A stretch of DNA of 64,000 nt from Aculops lycopersici. Taxonomy: Eukaryota; Arthropoda; Arachnida; Trombidiformes; Eriophyidae. The DNA lies in assembly GCA_015350385.1 (NCBI GenBank), contig WNKI01000003.1:2437001-2501000 (forward strand), written 5' to 3'. Below, piece after piece: positions 30,101 through 39,869 of the stretch. The first letter of the stretch is position 1. Every line of letters starts with the position of its first letter. Both the position numbers and the translations under genes were made by a program. Under the pieces are notes generated by a model that worked only from the letters and a program-made list of their open reading frames with translations, did not search any database and was not told the origin of the DNA.

Positions 30101-31541
30101 AATTTTGCCTTTGCATAGTGCCGCCGATATCATGGCCATTAGTCCCAGGTATTCTTCTGGGCAAAGTTGAGGTGGACATGGACTGAGGATGAATCATCTG
30201 TTGATTCATTGGCTGCTGATAAGTCATCAGATTACCGTTGTTTTGTTGTGGAAACATTGTTGGCATGCTATGAACTGTCTCAAATGGTGGAGGAGGTGGG
30301 TTATTAATGTCGTGACTCAAGGAACCACTTGTTTGAGAGCTATTTTGTGGGCTGTTTTGATCACGGTATTGGTCAGAATTGTTGTTCATGCCATGGTTAC
30401 CTATGGCATTCATCTGGATTCGTTGATTTAGTTGCTGGACAACTAGTGGATGTAGAGGATTTTGTTGATTCTTCAATGGCTGTTTCTTCTTCTTTCTCTT
30501 GTGCCAATCGGCTGGCTTATGGCGAATGTGAAAAGTTAACACACCTTTAGATTGGTCATGAGTTTGATTGATCAATAATGGACAGTCGGTGTCGTCTAGA
30601 ATGGATTCTCTTAGAGCTGAGGAAGTGTTCAAGTCATGGACCGAGTTGTTGTCACCACTGGCCGCAGATGGAGGAACTATAAGCTGGACAAGACAATAAT
30701 TCTGTGGATCTTCGTCTTCTTTACCATACTTCTCTAGGATTTGTTTGACCACGGAGACAGCGGTGTCCTTTGTCGACAGTAACAAAGTCTTATAGGAGAC
30801 ATCCTTGTTGATAGTCTCGCCAAAGATCCTCAAAGTTCCACCTGCGCCTTGACCGCCATCGACTGAAAATTCATGCAAACGCTTTTCGAGTTTCTGAGCA
30901 CGTCTTCTTTTCATCACAGCCTCGGGATTCGAAATAGATCTTGTGAAGCTTGTTTCTGGTAGTTCATTATACAACCTTTCAGCTATACCATTCTTTCCCT
31001 TGGCAGCCGCCTTGTTTGCAGCCGCATCTGCTTTCTCTTGCTCCTTCTGTTGTTGTTTCTTCAACTTATCTTGCTTCTTCTTTTCCTTCTTGGACAACTT
31101 CCTCTTCAAACTCGGCTCCTCAGTCTGGGCAGCTAAATCTCTAGTCTTCTCGTCCATTCGTCTCAGTAAGAACCTACCCTCTCGATCATCCTTGTTCCAT
31201 TCTAATTGCACATATAAAGGACGCTCGTTCAAGTCTAACTTTCTCTCGTCACCATTCTCATGTATCTCATACAAACCATATTCGGGCACCGACAGCATGC
31301 GCATATCGGGTCTAAACTTTTCTATTAGGACATCGATAACTTCTTTGGTTGAATCAGCACTTGTAACGTTGACGCACTTTGTTGCAACTTTTTGGCCTGA
31401 ATCCTGAAAATAGAATCGCATGGCACCTTGGAAGTTGAGGTTCTTATCTGGCTGGCTAATCCTCAAGATTGGAACTCGATATTCGTTCCAATGCTCAATA
31501 GACTTGAGCAAGTCATTATAAGTGGAATTTTTGTTATCCAT
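27195..31541 (-). CDS. cno: Canoe/afadin: two RA domains, DIL and PDZ, no FHA visible
   Basis: 1,448 residues, one exon, ATG at 31541. RA1 near residues 35-130 (NFQGAMRFYF... YGLYEIHENGDERKL), a Lys-rich coiled segment (KLSKKEKKKQDKLKK), and RA2 near 233-350 (GTLRIFGETI... TFHIRHKP). A Gln/Asn-rich stretch then replaces the expected FHA region, followed by the dilute (DIL) domain near 600-880 and PDZ near 940-1035 (GLSIIAAQGVGQDHQGIYIK). The proline/glutamine-rich tail has an acidic run at ~1290-1317 and a Lys-rich end. Afadin/canoe links nectins, Ras/Rap signalling and actin at adherens junctions. RA and PDZ blocks are clearly afadin. Since the gene is one exon, a missed FHA exon is unlikely. 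Confidence 0.93.
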   Translation of the reverse strand: MDNKNSTYNDLLKSIEHWNEYRVPILRISQPDKNLNFQGAMRFYFQDSGQKVATKCVNVTSADSTKEVIDVLIEKFRPDMRMLSVPEYGLYEIHENGDERKLDLNERPLYVQLEWNKDDREGRFLLRRMDEKTRDLAAQTEEPSLKRKLSKKEKKKQDKLKKQQQKEQEKADAAANKAAAKGKNGIAERLYNELPETSFTRSISNPEAVMKRRRAQKLEKRLHEFSVDGGQGAGGTLRIFGETINKDVSYKTLLLSTKDTAVSVVKQILEKYGKEDEDPQNYCLVQLIVPPSAASGDNNSVHDLNTSSALRESILDDTDCPLLINQTHDQSKGVLTFHIRHKPADWHKRKKKKQPLKNQQNPLHPLVVQQLNQRIQMNAIGNHGMNNNSDQYRDQNSPQNSSQTSGSLSHDINNPPPPPFETVHSMPTMFPQQNNGNLMTYQQPMNQQMIHPQSMSTSTLPRRIPGTNGHDIGGTMQRQNYNHQNMMGNHQNKQFQANKMMPNSQYPIQQQVMQQYAPATGANDQILPALIQVKEDVEDLFLSRVITHIKPTDTTFRLAPTYVLYMVSRYRASTLFHPELQAPKRAELFVPFTKKIAAIIREAIEIHAREPTFLAFWLANSSDLSHFYKQDKHLSHFTIEAQEILYESIKASFKYLLACKQLELDQVLHSFFDNQDEHDGPMMTRSNASNGMTSSVNQILDVLNDTMSTMRKNRVNAALTIQIFSHLFHHISKWLFDRLIGFYDRQTNMLTGQANFATYCNRAWGERLGVRLAMINKWAEKQGLEQAAEFHLARVTQITQFLTKVYPPKITPLDVKEACDSCDRLNPVQLRALLQRYQPDPQNYSTLSAIIQHILYTMDYSYIAGEYPLEEDFELRIPFLIPDDGYSSDMIRYIPQGLLDFISYLSKIRVRDQELCIFTVQPTSSGHWTVYFKNHQPDMPDIIVIQLRKKNSSMGLSIIAAQGVGQDHQGIYIKNVVKDGAAALDGRLQAGDQLLEVDGNSLQDINQDIAARLMQQTGPVVTLKIAKQAAIYHHLLDIINRVPSETVVSPQVGAGVPPYVPPAPLEPPPPMHQQIPIMHDRDSLVVQQLPQQQMVHGQQTVDRSQQQPLPPLPTSMHPMDIHSPRVVQFQQPIQPQQLHHQTLSNTHHIDRLVQPIAQEQQPQRQVHFQPPPPAVTFEDQQTSPTVANPTSPLKSPKKVSWVDTQPHQSLHTLIPPSPQLAPSPAPQIPSPLPESQANISDQQQLLQHRGQNGSELFQKYPNQVYDNGNLQPQELGTNGHQMQHRRPNYDEDDDDDDDDEDDEDDDDEDDDDEGPDVDLTRQNSNQQMVISNGQMIDTQNVVNNNNNINSHDVDDHQQQQHQMTAANGTSQLDTTAESLTLEDIDEVLSSKTHNNWLEDSAGVIGTQEVYNDPRQRIVKAREQTNADVNIEKLSFQEKLKMFNISAKK

Positions 31542-33729
31542 CTTGTTGTTGCTTGTAGTTTCTACTATGTCTTAACGCTAGTATTGAGTTGTTGCTTGAG
31601 TTAATAATAATTTACAATGTGTTCATTAGCATCATTCAAATTATAGACCCTCAGTTAAGTGTATGTTTGTTTTGTGGTGTATCTTACATTAAGATTTGGA
31701 TAATTCTACTCTTGACATTAGGAGTGTTGAATCAATTGTGTCCTTAAAAAATCGAAGTCACTTGTTGGATGTGGAGTATTAATGATTTCTCTTCACCTCT
31801 TTCACAGAGAAAAGAGGGAAAAACAATGGGATATCTGGGAGCTAATCCAGATATTCACAAGTTACAACTTTTCCCTTGCAATCTAGCTGATCTTGAGATG
31901 ATTAATTAAGTAAAATTTGAGCAATAATGGGAGTGTGTCTAGTTTTTGGTTTGTCGTTGTGTCTCAACCAAACTTTAGGGAAACTTGAGTACTGGGGGTG
32001 CTAGTGATAGTCATGCACTCAGAAATTCCATAGACACTTGTTGATAATGTTGTGGTTTTTGTTGCAATGTGATCGGCGGCAGAAGAAGCAGCAGTAGCGC
32101 CTCTGTCAGCTGGACTGAATATTATCATCGATTTGAGTGGCCATCGATTAGTAAGTTGCTAATAATATAGTATTATTATGACTGTGCCTTCAACTGAATC
32201 TATGCAGTCGGCGTCTAGGCGATCACCAAGATTTGGACGGACTTGGTTAGAGTGTTAAGCTCAATTTGGTGTGTCAATGGCTGTTGTTGCAATATAATAT
32301 GATACAAGTGCAACAATTTAGTGTGATGATCACCATCGAGCAGTCAGTAGAGAGGAGTCTTTAATGGATAGTAGCTAGTTTTGGCTTTTTGAGAGGGGGT
32401 AGTGAATAATGTTTCTCCCTAAATCTATGTCGCTTTGTGGCGCTAGTTTGCAAGTGTATTTGATGACACTGATGACAAAGATAATTCGTTGCAGTGACGA
32501 CGACGATGGCAACTCTAGCGTGGTTGATGTTGATGAGGATAGATTGTGATAAATTTTTATCAAATAAATAGAATGTAAGTATTAGTTATTGTATAGTACC
32601 GAAATTAATAGAAATACTCTGGCATAATAATAATTCGTCAAAATTTCTAGCCACAACTCAATACTGTTTGTGTGTGTTCTTTGCTATTTGCTATGGAGAA
32701 AAACATGGATACAGAGAGACCAAGAAGAGGAGAGGTAGCCGCCTGCACGGTGCAGTAGTGAGATGGCGGCGGTAGCGGCAGCAAAGGCAGCACAGTGTGT
32801 GTGCATTGGATTGCGGTGGTTGTAGTGTTGGAATTAGCAGGAGCATCAACACAGGCAGAGTGGTTGTTGTTTGGACCTACTCACGAAAGGTGTATCGAGT
32901 GACCGGGAACGAGAGGACAGTTGGGTTTGATTAAAATTATCTTTGTGCGGTCACGACCAAACGCAGAGATTCGCATACCAAGTCCGAAAGTCGAGCTAAA
33001 GCTTTACATCGAACAGAGTAGGCGTGCCGCTTGCCGATGCAAGCTATTCCGCAGAGTGGACGCCGCTGTTGCTGGCTAGAATACAGACCGCGATATGGAT
33101 GCACGGAGAACAACAAACACACAGCGAGCGACACAGCAACAGGCTCCTCGGCTTCTGCCGCGTTAAACGCTCGCGCAAGTGGAATCGCGCTGGACGACTC
33201 AAGTCTGTGCTTCTGGCAGGCGGAACGGCCGACTGAACTTGTTGCTATTTGTGCGAGCATAGTTCGAGAAGTTCGAATTGTTCAGATTGGCCAAGCTGCA
33301 CTTGCTATGCACGTTTGTCTGTCCGTGCGGAGAAATCGACGCCTGTGCACCTCTCGAGTGGTCAGCTTTGCGCCAGCTCCAAACTTGAGGCTTCTCTTCA
33401 CTCGTGATTGCTGTTGCTGTTGCTATCGCGCTTTGTTTCTAACTGCAGGAACAGCAACTTTAACAACAGCTACCGCAACAACAAATGAAGTTTCCGCCAT
33501 TTTTCTGTGCACAACAACAAACGGCGCTAATCTGCGCAACCTGAGCCGACAGCTCTGTTACCTGCATTGGCTACGGTGGCAGTGGTGGTGGCGTCGACCA
33601 GTGGTGGTGGTTCGGTCGATTCGTTTAGAGTGTGCAGCAAAAGTCAGTTTTCTCCACTGACTCATCGTGTGAATCCCCAGTTGGTCTGCCGGCTCAACAA
33701 GTGGCTGCGGTGATTTTGGTGGCTGCATT

Positions 33730-33758
33730 GGTGGTGGTGGTGGTGGTGGTGGTGGTGA
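33730..33758. repeat. (GGT)n trinucleotide repeat
   Basis: Nine to ten GGT units followed by GAT and GGC units, in noncoding CpG-rich DNA. Confidence 0.9.
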
Positions 33759-36526
33759 TGATGATGGCGGCGGCGGCAGCGGCTGCACACAAGCGTTAGG
33801 ATTTACAGTAGGAGACGCGCAAACAGAGATCCATATAGACGGGACCAGAGGAAGCGGAGCCGCTCGTTGGTGGTTGTACTTCTCGGGCGTAAAAGAGCAG
33901 CAACGGGTCCTACGACTACGAGACGCAAGCGGAACCACTTGTTGAATCATAGTTAGCATCGCCGTGTCTCTGATGTGCGGCTTCACTGGAGGCGAGGGGT
34001 TTTAACGCTGCAGCTTAACGCAAAGTTGGAGCTTGAAAGATCAGCAAGCGGTCGCCTTCAAGGCAAGTGGCTAGCTGTGTAGTCTACTCGATAAAGTCTG
34101 GCCGTGAGAGGGATAGCAACAGGTAGAGTGGTCAGTCCGAATCACACTCACAGCGCTCAAAGTTCGAAACAGTTTCGTTCTTCTGCGCGTCTCAGTGGCT
34201 CTCGGCAAAGTCCATTTCGATCTTTCAAGTGCAACAAGATAGCGAGTAACATGAGAGCCTAATGAATCCACTTGTTGCCGATGTGGTGCTGGAACTCTAT
34301 CAACTAACTCCTGTGTCCATCTAGCAGCCGTGGCAACTGTATACTGCAAAGAGGAAAGCGCAACGGCGAAACTCTACGTCGACCGAGAGAATAGATGGAA
34401 TGGAATGGAATGGGGCAAATAGGGAGCGAGAAGGGCGGTCATAGGAAGGCGCTCGGCTGCTGAGCGATCGAGTTTCAGGGTGCAAACTGTGCAATCCCAC
34501 AAAACTGCCCGTCGGCAAGCCGGCATGTAAGTGAGCAGGCAAGCACCAACAGGTTGTCGTTGGATTCAGTCGTGCAAATGCCTGTAGTGAATGCATTGCG
34601 TCGACGCGTTGAGACTCTATAAGCCTCGAATGGCCTCGGCGCTATTAATTGACTGCTCGCCCTCGTGAGAGGCGCCGCCACTTGTTGTCGCCGACGCTGT
34701 TGCTGTCTCGCCGGCTTGTCTGGCCGGTAACTCACTCGCTTTACTTTGATTAACTGCCCCTCTGATATACACAGACGTCGCCGCCACTACCACTACCTCT
34801 GCCACTGGCCGTGGATGCCAGCACATAACGTTTGTATGCGAACAACATCAAAAACAGTTGCAACCACGAGAGTAGCGCCAACAATGAGTGTAGCAAACAC
34901 ATAGTGATGCACTGACAGGATCATTTAGCAAAGCGGCGAGTCACATCTGAAAAGTATTTAATCGAATTGACTTGGCTTCAACCAAACCAAGCTTATCCAT
35001 TGCCTTGCGCTCGAGTTGCTTCGCATCTCGATCATGTAACTCGGAACTAGAAGCTACCAATGCCAAGACCACCGTAGCTCATCAGTTGCTTTGAGCGATC
35101 CACGAAATTAAAGTTTTATATTTATAACACACACACGCAAGTCTTGTGAACAGCCGACCGGCGAGCTGTCCCCTGGCTTGCCATTGTGTAGTAGCGCCAC
35201 TAGCCAACTTGTTAGTGGGCAAGATCAAGTTAATGGCGTGCAGTATGAACACAATTCATCCAATGTTCAGCTTTGCTGGACAACGCGCCACATTAAATGG
35301 ACTGCAAATCACACAAAGTGGGGTCAGTTTACCCTCAATTAGACCAATTCCATTTGTAGCGAATCAGGGTACTGCAGGCGAATCCATCATTGCTCTCGAT
35401 GGAATTGTTTTCTCCTCCAATTCCAAGGACTCGGCAACTCGACGTTACGTCACATGAAATAACACCGACGTTCGCCGCAATCCCGAAGCGAGGCGCATTC
35501 AATCTTTCTCTTTCAATCGGCAAACAACAATTGAGCAGCTAAATAGATGGATGAGGCTGAAAGTGGCGCCAGCGGTGGCAACTTTCAGGAATAACTCGAT
35601 GGGTTAGAAATATGAGCGGGTTGCTAGCGTAGGATTATTGCAGTATAGTTGCTGCTCTTGTTTACATTGAATTTTCCTCCTCCTCCGCCTCCACCACCAA
35701 CAATCGAGTGGTGTGAAAAAAGAGTCGACGCTCGCTAAATCATGAGAGGCCGACGGGCGTCTTGGTTGTTGTTAGCTATACATCTAACTGCAAAAACGGC
35801 AACAAGAGTCTGGTTGTTTGTTATGGTGGCCGGAAATTACAACTATGGTGCCTGTGAATGGGTATTCAAGGATTACACGCCAATTGGAGTCCCGTGTTTT
35901 CCATTCCTTTCAACAGCAAGTGCGCCACACGAGCAACTGTTGCCTTGGCAAAAGCTCGAGAGCTCGCGAGCTCAGTAGAGTAAATATTTACCAATCGTCT
36001 GGAGCATTGACTGTACATCCAATCGTTCTCAGATCCTCGCTTAATATAGCTACTGTTTACTGCTCATCACCTTGGTTTGTTCGAGCAACTTGTCAGCCAA
36101 TTTCAACAATTGTTGAAGTTTATGAGCGATCACGCAGTTTCCAATTTGGTTAGTACATGACCCACTTAAAAGGAGTTTTTGGGAAACATAGAGCAGCTAG
36201 CGCCTTCTTTTGGTTGTCAAACTTATCAATCGATCTCATTGTGAAAGCTGGTATCACGTGAGATCCGATTGGAAGCAATTAATCACTGTCAAGAGACGAG
36301 AAGCTAATGTACAATCAAAGTCAATTAAGCGACCGGTTGGTTTTGTTCCGTTCGGTTTTGTGACCACAATTTACAGTTAATAGTACTGCAACCACTTGTT
36401 GAAGACACAATCAGGCTAACGCTGCATGAAGCAGTGCACCCATCCAGCGTCTTCTTTTCAACTTGTTATCAAATGATAGTATCTCACCATGACCCAAATA
36501 GATATCGATTTAGATACTATTTCACT

Positions 36527-36533
36527 TATATAA
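36527..36533 (+). promoter_or_regulatory. Candidate TATA box of the UGT gene
   Basis: TATATAA 257 bases before the UGT start codon. GTAAGT at 36583-36588 and AG near 36746 could bound a 5' UTR intron of about 165 bases, which would leave a short leader. Inference from position and consensus only. Confidence 0.35.
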
Positions 36534-36789
36534 CTGGAGCTTTCTCAACTTTGCAAAGATTAATCTCACTACATTTGACATAGTAAGTAGTGGTGGTGCT
36601 GACAAGTTGCGACCACGAAGACGCTGCAAGAGTGGAGCTTTTGCAAGTGCAACTTCACCCCTACACCTGGAACTAAATCAAGTTGAAAATTTGTCTCTCG
36701 GTCAGTAAGTCACCTCGACAAGCGAGCTTAACTGAAGCTATCACAGAATTTTCCTCGCTCAAGTTCCACGCGAGCAAAAGATAATCAAA

Positions 36790-38175
36790 ATGCCAATTGC
36801 CACCAAAAGACCGATAGTCTTTTTTTGCATGGACGCCTATGGTCATATCAATCCAATAATTTCGATTGGCGCCGAGCTACACAAACGTGGCCACAGGGTG
36901 GTTCTAATGACTGTCTATCCGACTGGTTTGGCTACGAAACTTGAGGGCCTAGGATTTGAGTTGGTCAGTTGTCGAGCCGAAAAGACTGGAAAATCAAAGG
37001 AAGACGATGGACATAATACATCTCACATGCTGGAAAAGATGCAGCCACTTATAGAACTATTCCGCCAGGGACCTGTTGCGTCGTCTAAGGCAACATACGG
37101 AACTGGAGGAGTTATCGACAAGTTTTTCCAAGATATCAAAGCGAACCATGATTTTATTGAGGCAAAATTGGCCGAGTTGAGGCCCAAGTTGGTGTTGGTT
37201 GATAATACTGTTGAGATTCCATGCATTCAAAAGATTCAAGATTGGCCTTGGGTTCGTGTTTTTTCCGCCTTCACCTTGGTACTGTATGCTAATCACAACG
37301 AGAATCTTGTTGCATCCTTTGGATTACCTACTGACGAGATGTCGCCCGAGTGGAGGCAAGTAGAGCGATCAAACAAAGCCAGCCTGATGGAATCAGTTAA
37401 AGACTTTGCTCGCGAGAAGGGGGCAAAAGTTTGGGACAATGACCTATGGCTTTGGACTCCATCACCTTACCTGAACATTTGCTTTGGACCAGACGAACTG
37501 AGGCCCTCACTGATACCAAATGTTAAACCATTGCCCGATAAATGGTTGCGCTTAGAGCATAGCATCAACGAGGATCTAGAGAAAAGAAACGGAGATAAAG
37601 GGCGAAAAACATTTGAAATCCCTAGATACCTGCTGAACTTTGGTGGAAAGTTAATCTATTTCTCGCTGGGGACCATGGCATCTTGTGATTATCAACTAAT
37701 CAACAGATTATTGACCTTCTTGAGTGAGTCACCAAATAAGTTTATTATATCGATGGGTCCATTAGGAAAACTTATCAAGTTGTACCCTAATATGTGGGGC
37801 GAAAATTTTGTTGATCAACGGGCTGTTTTGAGGAAATCTGATTTATTCATAACACATTCTGGCCACAATTCAGTCATTGAAGCCTTCTATTTTGGTGTAC
37901 CGGGTTTGATAACGCTGCCCATGTTTGCGGATCAATTTGATTTAGCTCAACGATTGGATGAATGTGGTTTCGGAATTAGGTTAAATCCATATGATTGCAC
38001 ACAACAAGAGTTACTGGGCTCAATCGAATCCTTGTTGGCCAATAAGGAGCTTAAGGTTAGGATGCGCCAAATAAGCCAGAGGATGAGATCAATCAAATAC
38101 CACGAGTTAGCCGCGGATAACTTGGAACAGGTGATTTATTCCACTTCGGCAACAACATTGAGGAAGACTAACTAA
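36790..38175 (+). CDS. UDP-glycosyltransferase, bacterial-like soluble type
   Basis: 461 residues, one exon. The GT-B fold is recognisable. The N-terminal half carries MDAYGHINPIISIGAEL with His19 at the catalytic-base position, and LVLVDNT with an Asp likely pairing with it. The C-terminal half has YFSLGTMAS and the sugar-nucleotide signature DLFITHSGHNSVIEAFYFG, then PMFADQFDLAQR. There is no signal peptide and no C-terminal membrane anchor with dilysine tail, both standard in animal UGTs. This soluble layout matches the mite UGTs of spider mites, reported as gained from bacteria by horizontal transfer; they conjugate lipophilic toxins and plant compounds. Codon use does not look foreign. 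The HSG in place of the usual HGG is a small oddity. Family sure; substrate unknown. Confidence 0.92.
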   Translation: MPIATKRPIVFFCMDAYGHINPIISIGAELHKRGHRVVLMTVYPTGLATKLEGLGFELVSCRAEKTGKSKEDDGHNTSHMLEKMQPLIELFRQGPVASSKATYGTGGVIDKFFQDIKANHDFIEAKLAELRPKLVLVDNTVEIPCIQKIQDWPWVRVFSAFTLVLYANHNENLVASFGLPTDEMSPEWRQVERSNKASLMESVKDFAREKGAKVWDNDLWLWTPSPYLNICFGPDELRPSLIPNVKPLPDKWLRLEHSINEDLEKRNGDKGRKTFEIPRYLLNFGGKLIYFSLGTMASCDYQLINRLLTFLSESPNKFIISMGPLGKLIKLYPNMWGENFVDQRAVLRKSDLFITHSGHNSVIEAFYFGVPGLITLPMFADQFDLAQRLDECGFGIRLNPYDCTQQELLGSIESLLANKELKVRMRQISQRMRSIKYHELAADNLEQVIYSTSATTLRKTN

Positions 38176-38180
38176 ATAAA
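38175..38180 (+). terminator. Candidate polyadenylation signal of UGT gene
   Basis: AATAAA overlapping the last base of the TAA stop (38173-38175). The 3' UTR would be tens of bases at most, fitting the 34-base gap to the next, convergent gene. Confidence 0.35.
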
Positions 38181-38209
38181 CAATAACAGGTGATCGAAGC
38201 TGTTAGTTA

Positions 38210-39291
38210 TCACTGAGGCGGCGGTGGGTTAAGCCGAGCGAGCGAGTAACTCTGGGGAATCATTCGCCTAGGTTTTGGTGGTGGCAATACAGGGAGTTGG
38301 GGATTTGTCAGGAGCTGGTGGTGTTGCTGGATCATGGGCTGCACCTGTTGGTATATTGGTTGTGGCGTTAGGCGCATACTGTGAGCTTGCTGGTGTTGCT
38401 GTAATTGTGATTGATTATTAAATGTTACTTGTTGGTGGTGATTATTGTTAAACTGGTGGTGGATTTGTTGTTGCTGCTGCTGAAAGATTTGACTCCCAGT
38501 TGAGCCATTGAGCTGCGAGTGTAACGGGAGCGCCTTGTGGTAGGCGGCGACTTGTTGCTGAACAGGTGGGGGCGGCGGCGGCGATGGAAGAGGCAGAGTC
38601 ATCGAATGAAAGGGATCACTCTGGTGTATGCGCAATACTGATTCATGCTTCACATCCTCTATGTCCGCTAGTTCGTAGAAGATATTGCAACTTGGATTGT
38701 AAATGTAAATTTTAACATGCGGCTGGGACATGTAGTCCATGCTGAGCATATGAGGAAAGGCGCAAACAAATAAAGCTCGAATGGTATCCAAGGCTGTGAG
38801 TTCGTTTGGTAGTGTGGCCTGTTTGGTTTCCCCCTTGTGCTGCAGATATATGTGACCCAAGGATCTAGGTTGCTGATGTGGACCTCGACGTTGTAGTTGC
38901 GTATATACCGGGCGGCGAAGTTTGTTGTGTTGCATTATGGGCAAAGACATCCTAGCCGTGGCAGTTCGAGTAAAGTGACCCTGTGTGTCTCCAGAATATG
39001 CACTATCGTCAGACTCTTCCGGAGCTGGACTGTTGTATTCTGGTGGCGTATTCTTGAGCCATTCGCGAATAGGCTTCAGAACGCTCATCAAACTTCTAAA
39101 GCTTGCTGTCCGGTTCTGTTTACCTGTTGCATTCGGCGTCATTGTGGCCGGCTCCTTGACCATTTGTGAGCTTTTGTTGAGTCGTAGCGAGACTAGCCTC
39201 ACTACAATATTTCAAGGTTGGATGGTAAGTTGAATAGAAATACTATAAACTTACAATAGATGTCAACTCCCGAATTACTAGTGCACACCAT
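38210..39291 (-). CDS. AIP3-domain protein, p140Cap/SRCIN1-like, short
   Basis: Exon 1 39291-39255 (starting ATGGTG, encoding MVCTSNSGVDIY) joins exon 2 39201-38210 through a 53-base intron with GTAAGT donor and TAG acceptor. The join keeps frame and gives 342 residues. Near residues 125-212 is the domain shared by yeast Aip3/Bud6-like and SRCIN1/SKT proteins: SLGHIYLQHKGETKQATLPN, LDTIRALFVCAFP, VKIYIYNPSCNIFYELADIE. The rest is Pro/Gln/His-rich. p140Cap proteins bind Src/Csk and actin regulators and normally continue into long coiled coils, absent here. If exon 1 is wrong, translation could start at Met 39163. It is divergent from MGME1 and convergent with the UGT; AATAAA on minus at 38135-38140 would fall inside the UGT coding end. 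Confidence 0.75.
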
Positions 39292-39869
39292 GGTAAGTGT
39301 CCTCTATTTTGAAAGTGGTTGCACAGAATAGGCGCATAAGGCGCGGGATACAAATGTCGCTCAAACTGTACAGTCTCGCGTTTCATTGTTGGAATCAAAA
39401 TGTGCAAGACGATAGCGGGCCGCCTCACAATCTCGGGAAGCTGTAATACAGTGAATTGAAGTATATTTCTCTATTTCTGTGGGAAAAAGCGACCAACTTG
39501 TGTTCATTATGTGTTGCACGTATAATTCGGGTTTGTCCCGAAGGGCGTGTCCCGATGTGGATGGGCGCAACGGTTGAGCGGACTGTTGATAACCGGCTTG
39601 ATATAGCTCACATGGAAAAACCGAGCAATAAAAACAAAGAAAGATTTTCCTCTCTTTCCTACTCGGCCAATTGCATACAAGTTGCAATGATTTAAATTTC
39701 GATGGCCTTTTTAGTCGACTCTTGATGGGAACTTGATGCTTAGGGCCTAAATTTTATTGCCTCCGGTAGCAAGCGCGGATCTTCATTCAATCTTTCACAC
39801 CTTGAGTTAGTTTCTAGAAGTTATGAATATACAACTTAATGACAAAGAATACATAGGAAAATCGCCAAA
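39292..39869. promoter_or_regulatory. Divergent spacer, p140Cap-like / MGME1
   Basis: 578 bases between two divergent starts, presumably holding both promoters. Open frames within it overlap on both strands and lack domains. Confidence 0.4.

Larger units (their letters stand above)
31542..36789. other. Gene-free region between canoe and UGT
   Basis: About 5.2 kb. The first kilobase is A/T-rich and probably canoe 5' UTR and promoter. 32700-35100 is CpG-rich with a (GGT)n at 33730-33758, a short (GGAAT)n near 34395-34412, and four copies of the 10-mer CAACAAGTGG (33695 plus; 33935, 34268, 34678 minus), with a fifth at 36392 (minus). Open frames up to 209 codons exist but have no recognisable domain, are Ser/Arg/Cys-rich and overlap on both strands, as expected of GC-rich noncoding DNA. 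Confidence 0.6.

Noticed and set aside
33031..33660. 209-codon plus frame in CpG-rich DNA
   Set aside because: Arg/Cys/Ser-rich, no domain, overlapped by comparable frames on both strands; typical of GC-rich noncoding DNA.
34395..34412. (GGAAT)n run resembling satellite III units
   Set aside because: Only three to four units; too short to call a satellite.
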